NCBI GenBank assembly: GCA_949296355.1
Contig: CASFPS010000001.1
Coordinates: 62,001-126,000 of the forward strand
Source of the DNA: an uncultured bacterium
GTDB taxonomy: Bacteria > Cyanobacteriota > Vampirovibrionia > Gastranaerophilales > Gastranaerophilaceae
Reading direction: 5' to 3'
DNA: 64,000 nucleotides
Shown here: one piece after another, positions 53,203 through 61,600 of the stretch
How positions within the stretch are numbered: the stretch's first letter is position 1
Layout: every line of letters begins with the position of its first letter
The notes under the pieces: generated by a model
What the model was told of the DNA's origin: nothing
The model's input: only the letters and a program-made list of their open reading frames with translations
The model's database searches: none
Program-made: the position numbers and the translations under genes

Positions 53203-55568
53203 GTTTAGTAAGAGATACTGTTACAAACTTTATTGGCGGTGTTTCCCAGCAGCCGGATAAGCTGATGTATCCTAATCAATCAAAAGAGCTTATTAACTAT
53301 TTTCCTTCTCCTTCTATAGGACTAAAAGACAGACCTCCGACAGAACATATTGCAAGGTTAATGGATAGCCCCACAGTTCACCCCTTGTCTCAGACAGTAT
53401 TTAAAGAAGAAGAGGAATATGAGGTTATCTTAACAGGTTCGGGAGTTAAGGTTTTTGATTTAGAAGGCAATGAAAAAACTGTAACTATTGATGAGGGAAC
53501 TTCTGATTATATTCAAACTAATCAGCCGCTCAAAGATTTATATATGACTACCATAGGGGATTATACTTTTATTTTAAATAAAACTGTTGTAACAAAGCTG
53601 GAAAATGAAACATTTGCTAATCCTTATGGTAAAAGTGCTTTGATTTTTGTAAGACAGGGAAATTACACTACAGACCATATCATAAGGGTTAATAATTCAG
53701 AAGTTGCAAGTTACACCTCAACGGGGGATTTAGAGACAACTAAAACCAATAAAGTTGCACTTGAGTTATATAATGATTTAGTTTCAAATCTTGGTACAAC
53801 GGATTGGAATATCACAAGGCAGGGCTCTGTTATTTGTTTGCAGAATAAAGCCGGTGAAGATTTTACAATCCAATCAGAGGACAGCAATGCTGATAATGAT
53901 TTATATGCTTGGTATGAAAAAGCTGAATCTATTAATGTTTTACCTGTAGTTGCACCTAATGGTTTTATCCTTAAAGTGGTTGGTGAAGACGTTAATAAAG
54001 CTGATGATTATTATGTACAGTTTGAAACCTCTGACGGTTCAGATTTTGGCTCAGGTTCTTGGAAGGAATGTTCAGCTCCGGATATTCAATACAAAATAGA
54101 CCCTGCTACAATGCCTCATGCACTTATCAGGCAAAGCGACGGTACTTTCAAGTTCACTACAATTGATTGGACACCAAGAGGCGCCGGAGATGAAGAATCA
54201 GCTCCCACTCCATCTTTTATTGGAAATACGATACAAGATATTTTTACACACAAAGGCAGATTAGCTTTCTTATCAGTTGATAAATCCATTTATTCTGATA
54301 CACAGGATATATTCTCATTTTTTAAGAAAACAACACTGACAGAGCTGGATACTGACCCGATTGATGTCGGCTCTAATAGTGAGATGGTTTTATTAAGACA
54401 CAGCCTGCCTTTTAATGAGGAGCTTCTGTTATTCTCTGAATCATCAGCATTTTCAATCAAAGGTGGAGATATTTTTTCAAACTCTACAGCAGCTATTGAT
54501 TTAACAATGAAATATCCTTGCTCACGTTACTGTAAACCTGTTAATGCTGGTGGTACCGGGTTCTTTGTCTTTGAAAACGGTAACTATTCAAGGGTGATGG
54601 AGATTTATATAACATCCACCTATTCGATTGATGCAAGAGATGTAACAGAACAAGTTCCAAGTTATTTACCTAAAAACATATATAAAATTGCAAATTCAAC
54701 AGCAAATTCTCTGGCTTGTTTTCTGTCAAGTGAACAGTTAAATGATGTCTATGTTTATAATTACTATTATTCTTCAGACAAAAAAGCCCAGTCAGCCTGG
54801 AGCAAGTGGACTTTTGACGGTCAAGTGTTAAATATGGATTTTCACGATAACTGGCTTTATTTAACTATTAATAGGGTTGATGGTGTTTATCTGGAAAGAA
54901 TGAATTTTACACCTAAAAATAAAGAAGAAGGATTAGATTACTTATTCTATTTAGATAGGAAGGTAAAACTTACAGGCGGAAGTTATTCTGAAGGAAGGAA
55001 AGATACTGTCTTTTATCTTCCATATGTTTGTGCTGATAATGAAAATAATATTTTTGAAAACCTAAAAATACTTGATAGTAAAGGATTCCCTCTTACTATT
55101 ACTCAAGTTAGAAATATTGAAACAGCGATAACTAATATAAAAAGCACAAACATTTGGCTTGATGGCGATTTATCAAATGAAACCATCTATATAGGCTTTC
55201 CTTTTGAATCAAAATGGGTATTTCCAACAATATATTACAGACAGCAAAGCCAGAACGGAGTAAAGGTAGTTGAAGGCTTATTAATGCTTAGAGATATTAA
55301 TATAAGCTATACTGACACAGGCTATTTTAGGATTAAAGTTACTCCTAAATATACAACCAACATTACTTCAGAGTTTGTTTATACAGGTAAAAATATAGGT
55401 ACAACTTCAGCAACACTGGGTAAACTCGGAGTATCGGGAGGTACTTTTCTGCTTCCGGTTATTGCTAAGAATGAAGAAGTATCTATTGAAGTTATAAACG
55501 ACGGCTATATGCCAAGCTGTTTCTTATCACTGGAATGGCTTGGAGATTTAAATATCAGAGGACAATAG
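53199..55568 (+). CDS. Tail tubular protein B (nozzle), T7 gp12-like
   Basis: This 789-residue protein begins VRDTVTNFIGGVSQQPDKLMYPNQ, the gp12 hallmark. LKDRPPTEHIARL, the DIFTHKGRLAFLSVDKSIYSD propeller segment and beta-rich C-terminal parts follow. Six copies form the nozzle through which DNA leaves. Length is close to T7's. It overlaps its neighbours at both ends. Confidence 0.95.
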   Translation: MSLVRDTVTNFIGGVSQQPDKLMYPNQSKELINYFPSPSIGLKDRPPTEHIARLMDSPTVHPLSQTVFKEEEEYEVILTGSGVKVFDLEGNEKTVTIDEGTSDYIQTNQPLKDLYMTTIGDYTFILNKTVVTKLENETFANPYGKSALIFVRQGNYTTDHIIRVNNSEVASYTSTGDLETTKTNKVALELYNDLVSNLGTTDWNITRQGSVICLQNKAGEDFTIQSEDSNADNDLYAWYEKAESINVLPVVAPNGFILKVVGEDVNKADDYYVQFETSDGSDFGSGSWKECSAPDIQYKIDPATMPHALIRQSDGTFKFTTIDWTPRGAGDEESAPTPSFIGNTIQDIFTHKGRLAFLSVDKSIYSDTQDIFSFFKKTTLTELDTDPIDVGSNSEMVLLRHSLPFNEELLLFSESSAFSIKGGDIFSNSTAAIDLTMKYPCSRYCKPVNAGGTGFFVFENGNYSRVMEIYITSTYSIDARDVTEQVPSYLPKNIYKIANSTANSLACFLSSEQLNDVYVYNYYYSSDKKAQSAWSKWTFDGQVLNMDFHDNWLYLTINRVDGVYLERMNFTPKNKEEGLDYLFYLDRKVKLTGGSYSEGRKDTVFYLPYVCADNENNIFENLKILDSKGFPLTITQVRNIETAITNIKSTNIWLDGDLSNETIYIGFPFESKWVFPTIYYRQQSQNGVKVVEGLLMLRDINISYTDTGYFRIKVTPKYTTNITSEFVYTGKNIGTTSATLGKLGVSGGTFLLPVIAKNEEVSIEVINDGYMPSCFLSLEWLGDLNIRGQ

Positions 55569-56023
55569 TGAAAGATTTTATAATAGTTCCCTCACATGCG
55601 GAGGATGTCCTTGAGCTCAAGGATAATCTCCGTGATGAGGATGTTGCAGAATGTGAGGCAGGAGGATTAACCCCATTTAACGCTCTTTTAGATAGTTATG
55701 TATTTTCTGATGAGTGTTATTCCTGCAAGAAAGATAATAAAACCATAGCTATGTTTGGTGTTTCCTCCTGGAATCAGCCGGAAGGTGTAGGGGTTATTTG
55801 GTTTCTCGGCAGTGATGAGACAGAAAAACATCCAGTATCAATGGTTAGAGACAGCAGAGAGTTCCTTAATAATTGGTTCAATAAATATGAATTGCTATGG
55901 AATACTGTTGATGCCAGAAATACAAGACATATAGCTTGGTTAAAACATTTAGGTTTTACGTTTTTAGAACCAATAAAAATTAATAATTATGATTTTTTAC
56001 AGTTTTATAAAAGGAGACAGTAA
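55568..56023 (+). CDS. Internal virion protein A, T7 gp13-like, GNAT fold
   Basis: This 151-residue protein starts at a GTG that overlaps the gp12-like stop (TAGTG), behind AGAGGA; the longer ATG frame inside gp12 is unlikely. KDFIIVPSHAEDVLELKDNLRDEDVAEC and ARNTRHIAWLKHLGFTFLEPI are GNAT-like and match the T7 gp13/DUF2833 type. gp13 is a minor protein needed for infectious particles. Whether it still binds acetyl-CoA is unknown. Confidence 0.85.
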   Translation: MKDFIIVPSHAEDVLELKDNLRDEDVAECEAGGLTPFNALLDSYVFSDECYSCKKDNKTIAMFGVSSWNQPEGVGVIWFLGSDETEKHPVSMVRDSREFLNNWFNKYELLWNTVDARNTRHIAWLKHLGFTFLEPIKINNYDFLQFYKRRQ

Positions 56024-56592
56024 TGTGTAACTTGGCGGCAGCAGGGCTTATTGTTCAAGGTGTTGGTGTTGTAGCTAATACAATTGGAGCAAGCCAGCAG
56101 CAAAAAGCCTATGCAAATTATCAACAAGTACAATCAAAAGCTGCTTTAAATAACTATATTCAACAAACGAAACAATTAAATCTTAGGGACTCTCAAGAAC
56201 AAGAGGCAAATGCAGAAGAAAGACAGCAGATTCATATTGAAAATATGCAGGCTAAGGCTACAGCACAAGCTTCAGCAGCTTCAAGTGGTATTGAGGGGAT
56301 AACAATAGATAACCTTTTTGCTGGTTATGATAGGGCTTCTGCTGTTAGTGATTATACCCATGCCAGAAACTTAGAAATGCTTGGGCTTGAGTATAACAAT
56401 CAGCTTGATAGTTATAGAATTAATGCTCTTAGTTCTATTTATTCAATGCAGCCTTATACAGGAGTCAGCGCCGGTACAACACTGCTAAGCGGTATTGGCG
56501 GTATGATGTCAAGCTATGCACAAACAAAAGAAACCCACTCTAGGCTGGATTATTTTAATAGTCGAAGTGCTGGATATAGGAGAGGATTTTAA
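56023..56592 (+). CDS. Internal virion protein B, T7 gp14-like
   Basis: This 189-residue protein starts MCNLAAAGLIVQGVGVVAN and has a Gln/Ala-rich helical middle (QQKAYANYQQVQSKAAL). A Gly/Ser-rich hydrophobic segment lies near the end. This is the gp14-type layout, which forms the outer-membrane pore during DNA ejection. Its start overlaps the previous stop by 1 nt (TAATG). Confidence 0.88.
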   Translation: MCNLAAAGLIVQGVGVVANTIGASQQQKAYANYQQVQSKAALNNYIQQTKQLNLRDSQEQEANAEERQQIHIENMQAKATAQASAASSGIEGITIDNLFAGYDRASAVSDYTHARNLEMLGLEYNNQLDSYRINALSSIYSMQPYTGVSAGTTLLSGIGGMMSSYAQTKETHSRLDYFNSRSAGYRRGF

Positions 56593-56594
56593 TA

Positions 56595-58640
56595 ATGCCA
56601 TACCAGAATAATAATAGCAGGGCAGTTCCCAGAGCAATTGAGAATAGGAATCTAAGACCGGCAGCCACACCAACAGATAAGCTGCTAAGATATTCGCCTC
56701 AATATGGACAAACAGGAGGATATGTTAATACTGCAAAAGCTTTATCAGATATAGGCAGAGGTTTGATGGATGTTGATACTTTACTTAGAATCCAATCTCA
56801 AGATAATACCCTAAGGGCAGTTTGGGAAACAGAACAAGCCGGAGGAAACAAAAAAGAATGGAGAGACGTATCAAAGCAAATTAAAGGCTTTGCAAAATTT
56901 AATCCATATAATGATGACGCTTATAGAAAACTACAAAGTGAGGATATTTATAGAGCAGCTTATTTAGAGCTTATAACAACACCGGATTTAGATAAATTAA
57001 GTGAAGATAAATTCTATCAGCTTGTGGGAGATACAAGCAAGAAAATGATAGAAGGATTTAAAGAGACGGGCTTATCTCCACGTGATTATGGTAATACCTT
57101 GGTTCAATGGGATGAAAATATGAAAACTCTTGAACAGAATTGGATTATCAGGCATAAAGAACATACATATAAACAATTACAAACAAAGCAAGCCTCAGAC
57201 TTGAGCTTACGTGCTGGAGAGGCTTTATATACAAATACAGGCTTAGATAAAAGCCTTGCCTTACAAGATACCATAAATCTTAAATTACAAGAACTTTCAG
57301 ATTTAGGTATGGCGGAAGAGACACAATTAAATGTTGTCTTAGCCGGTATGCAGGGTTTTTTAGCTAAAAATGCTGATAGCATTACTGGGGCTGAATTTAA
57401 AGCTGCTGTTAAAAATATTATGATAGAAGGCAAAAGAGCTGATGAAATTATCCCTAATTTTGATGCTCAGGTAGATATGGCTTACAGAAATGCTGTAACT
57501 GCTATCTACGAGGATAAGAGACTAGCTTTCCAAGACCACAATCTTGATTTACAAATCTCAGCCCAGGAAGCTTCAAAAGAGCTTTATAATTGGGTACAAC
57601 AGAATCCTAATGCAAATAATGCACAAACACTCCAGCAAGTGCAAGAGCTAATTAATAAATATGATTTAGAAGAAAATGGCTTTGATTTTATAGGTCAGGT
57701 TGCGAAAGATAAAGCAACTTTAGAAGAGTTTCAAAATGTTCAATCAGATAGCTCCTTGCTGCAAGAGTTAGGTGCTAAAGCTGCTCTTGGAGAATTAACA
57801 GGAGAAGAGGTTTCAGCAGCTGTCAGAAATGGTCAATTAAATTGGAAAGATGCTTTAACTTTTACAGACAGAATCAATAGAGAAGCTAAAGCTGAAATGA
57901 CCGGAGCAAAACAAACATATAATGAGTTTCATTCAAAACTTGGTAAAACAGGTATTTATGGGCAGCAGCTCGGTGCTAATTCTGCCGATATTAAGAAGAT
58001 AAACGACCAAGCAAACCAATTAATTATAGATTTAAACAACGGAACAAAGACACCGGAAGAAGTAAGGCTTGGTTTGCAGCAATTAGAGAGAATTACTCAA
58101 GCTAAAGCAAGAATGAAACAAAATAAGGCTGTAAATGATTCTTTCTTGTTGAATGCTAATTATATACGAAGCCAGTCAGCACCTATGTATAAGGCAGATA
58201 CAGCTATAAATGCTTTTAAACGTTTAGGCTTAGAAAGAGGCAGGGTAGGACAAAAGATACAGCCTCAAATAACCTCTGCACCTAATGATAACAGAGTTGT
58301 TAGGGGTAAATCAGCACCACATAAAGGTTATGATTTAGCTGCAACAAATGATACAAGAGTTCACTCTGTTAATATGAAGGGAACTTGTATTTATGCCGGT
58401 TATGAGCCTAATGGCTTTGGAAACTATGTTGTTATTAAATATGACAACGGTACATATATGAGAGCAGGTCATTTCTCAACCAGTACAAAGCATTTACAAG
58501 GTAAGACAATACCTGCCGGCATGTATTTAGGTAATGCAGGCAGTACAGGTTTTTCTACAGGAACTCATCTACACGTTGATTTCTGGGATAGAAATAGACA
58601 ATTAATTGGCGTTGAAAGATTTCAAAGCTTAATGAGGTAA
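56595..58640 (+). CDS. Internal core protein, gp15-like, with C-terminal M23 peptidase
   Basis: This 681-residue protein has a long helical part (about 1-560) in the gp15 position. A C-terminal M23/LytM domain follows: HKGYD (H576, D580) supplies two zinc ligands, GHFS lies in between, and HLH (H658, H660) completes the site. M23 enzymes cut peptidoglycan cross-bridges. T7 keeps its wall-degrading activity in gp16 as a transglycosylase, so here the lytic activity has moved to a different core protein and a different enzyme class. Confidence 0.88.
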   Translation: MPYQNNNSRAVPRAIENRNLRPAATPTDKLLRYSPQYGQTGGYVNTAKALSDIGRGLMDVDTLLRIQSQDNTLRAVWETEQAGGNKKEWRDVSKQIKGFAKFNPYNDDAYRKLQSEDIYRAAYLELITTPDLDKLSEDKFYQLVGDTSKKMIEGFKETGLSPRDYGNTLVQWDENMKTLEQNWIIRHKEHTYKQLQTKQASDLSLRAGEALYTNTGLDKSLALQDTINLKLQELSDLGMAEETQLNVVLAGMQGFLAKNADSITGAEFKAAVKNIMIEGKRADEIIPNFDAQVDMAYRNAVTAIYEDKRLAFQDHNLDLQISAQEASKELYNWVQQNPNANNAQTLQQVQELINKYDLEENGFDFIGQVAKDKATLEEFQNVQSDSSLLQELGAKAALGELTGEEVSAAVRNGQLNWKDALTFTDRINREAKAEMTGAKQTYNEFHSKLGKTGIYGQQLGANSADIKKINDQANQLIIDLNNGTKTPEEVRLGLQQLERITQAKARMKQNKAVNDSFLLNANYIRSQSAPMYKADTAINAFKRLGLERGRVGQKIQPQITSAPNDNRVVRGKSAPHKGYDLAATNDTRVHSVNMKGTCIYAGYEPNGFGNYVVIKYDNGTYMRAGHFSTSTKHLQGKTIPAGMYLGNAGSTGFSTGTHLHVDFWDRNRQLIGVERFQSLMR

Positions 58641-58650
58641 TTAATAAATA

Positions 58651-61600
58651 ATGGAAGATATAAGAATTGATGGGCTTACTGCTGATGAGTGGGAGGAACT
58701 TGCAAATCCTCAAGCAGCCTCTAATGAACAATTAGAAGAGCTTGGAATAATGCAAGCCTCCCCACAGGCTCAGCAGACAGAAGAAACACCAAACAACGAA
58801 CAACCTTCAGCACCTTTGAATACAGAAAGAGAATATGAAGATTTAGATTATTGGCAGACTGTTGGTGATGAATGGTTAGCTATTGGAACTGAAGCTTCAA
58901 GATTTTTCTTACCGAAAAGCAAAGAACTAAATTATACTCCACGCACTAAAGCTGGGGAGTTTATGAAGAAAGGTACAAGAGTTGCTCTTGGTATAACAGG
59001 CTTGCTTTATGGCGGAGAAGTTGCAGGAGGTTTAAAACTACTTGCTCAAAGTAAAAACTTAACTTCAGCAGCAAAAGCAGCAGGTGGAGTAGAAAAAATC
59101 CTAAAAGGAAATAAGTTCTTTAAAACCTCTCAAGGAGGAGCTAAGGCTTTTGGTGTTAAAGCCCTTAATATAGGAACTCAAGGTGTTCTCCAAGGGGCAA
59201 TCCTTGACAGCTATATCCCTGAAGATTATGAAGGCAGATTAGCTGATATGCTTGGAGATACTAACAATAAGTTTATTGATTGGCTGCAAACTGATGAAAA
59301 TGATTCTGTAGCTGAAGATAAGCTAAAAAATATTGTTGAAGGTGCTGTTTTAAGTGTTGGTTTAAATGGGGCTTTTGAAGCAGCAGCACCAATTCTCGGA
59401 AGGGTATTTAAAAATGCCAAGAATTTAAGGAAACCGGATATTACTCCGGAAGAAACAGCTAATATTGTTGATGATATAACTCAAAACCAGGTGAAATTAC
59501 AAAAGATAGCAGATACTTCAGAGCTAGCAGATACTGTAAAAGCAATTAGAGAAGAAGCTTTGGAAGCTGGTGATGATGCTTCTCAAATGCTTGTGGATAG
59601 ATTAAACCCTCAAGATATAGAAAATGCCCAAAGAATGTTAAACATCATTGATGAAGGAGAAGATATCTTTATTCATTCTGATGGCACTTTTGATATTAAA
59701 GTTTCTAATTGGGAAGATGCTTATAAAGTTTCTAAAGATGAATATGGGAAACAACTCTCAGCTCAAGATATAGCAAATAATGCTGAATTTGCTGGAGATA
59801 CAGCAATTACTCAGCAGGATGATGCTATCAGAACAACTTGGACAAACAGAGGCTGGATTGGTGAGAATGAAGAACTCACACCTAAAATTTCAAATAAAAT
59901 AGCCAAAAATTATAAAGATAAATGGCAGATTGATAATAATATCAAAGTTGAGTTTGTTGATGGCTTAACCCTTAAAGGAGAGGCTGTTGAAGGCAATACT
60001 AACGCAACAACATTCTTAGGAAAGAAAAGTAAAAAAGGTACTTTACCCAATATTACAATTCAAATAGATAAGAATGCCAGAAACCCTTATGCTACATTAA
60101 GGGCAGAGCTTGAACACGCAAGAGATATTGCTAAAGGTGAAATTCCAGACCAGAATATACAGCATTTCTCAAGGTATTCAGGACTTAATGAGGGAGAAGC
60201 TGCTGTTGATTATACTTATAAGAAATCAGTAGGCAGGAGTAATATATTAAATCAACCTAAAAATACATTTGATAGTTGGTATGAAAACAAACAAGCTGAA
60301 TCAACGATTGGTGATTTAATCAATGACGAGGCTTTTAAAAGTGAAGGATTGCTTGATGATGTTGCTGATATAAAAGTTAAACATACAAATAGTGATAACC
60401 TTCCAATGGATACGCCACTTAACGATACTCATACTTTGGGCGGTTATGTAACTATTGAAAATGGTGAACCAGTAATTTATACTAATAGTAACCTATCTAA
60501 AGAACTGGTTGAAGAAAACCTATATCATGAGCTTCAACACGCCAGAGATATAAAAACCGCATATTTGAATCCTAATGCTTCATTAGAAGAAAGAATGACA
60601 GCCTATCAGGATATTCAGGAAGTTATGAATGCTGTTAGCAGTGGTGACGTGGAAGCTTATAAAAATAGCAAATATGAAGTAAAGGCAGATTTAAATAGGG
60701 ATTTTCTAAAAAACAAGAAAAAGGAGTATTATGACAGACAACAAACAACCACCCTCACTGGAGGAAGCCCTGATAACAATGAAGTTCGATTCTCACATGA
60801 AGGGAATGCGGAAGCACCTGATGGAAACAGAGGGCTTAGACAAGGAAGCAGCTCTCCAGAAGGCGTGGGAAACACTTCAACCGATATACAAGGAACAGTT
60901 GGACAAAGCCCGTACGCAGAACAACTCAAACTAGACTTTGATAATAAAATCAATTCAGCAGTTTCTATGGAATCATTGACTGATGGTTCTTTAGTTGTAA
61001 ATTCTGTTGAAGATATAGATAAAACAATCAACAAAACAATAGAGCTTTCACCTGAAATCTCAGGCACAACTTGGGAAGCTATCACAAAGGATAGTGAAGC
61101 CCAAGCAAACCTGATGATTCAGGCTGAAGAATTAGGATTAACTAATGATTTAGTTGAAGCTATTTCAATGAATGATGTAGCTAAAATGGATAGTATAACA
61201 AGAACTGTTCTTGCTGTTCAAAAATTAAGCTCACATCTTACGGATAAGCTTGATTCTTTAGGAGAAAATCCTCCTTTTGAACAAATGTCAGCTATTATTG
61301 ATTTAATAGACCAGATTGGAAGGTACACAAAAGAAACAGGTTCAGCCTCCGGCAGAAGCTTGCAGGCAAGAAAACTTATAAATAAAGGTGTTCAAACCTT
61401 TGGTTCTTTGAGATTGTCACAGCTTACTAAAGAAGGTATTGAATCTTTATCAGACATTCTTTCTGTTGATATTAAAAATATCTGTGATTTAAACTTTACA
61501 AGAGGCACAAAATTAACCCCGCAGCAAATGAAATCTGAACTAATGGGTAAATGGCTGCAAAATACTGATTCACCTTTTGTACAAATGCTAATCAACGATA

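Noticed and set aside
55535-55567. Longer ATG start for the gp13-like gene
   Set aside because: It would extend 11 codons into the tail tube B gene; the GTG at 55568 overlaps the stop, has AGAGGA ahead and gives the family's usual N-terminus.
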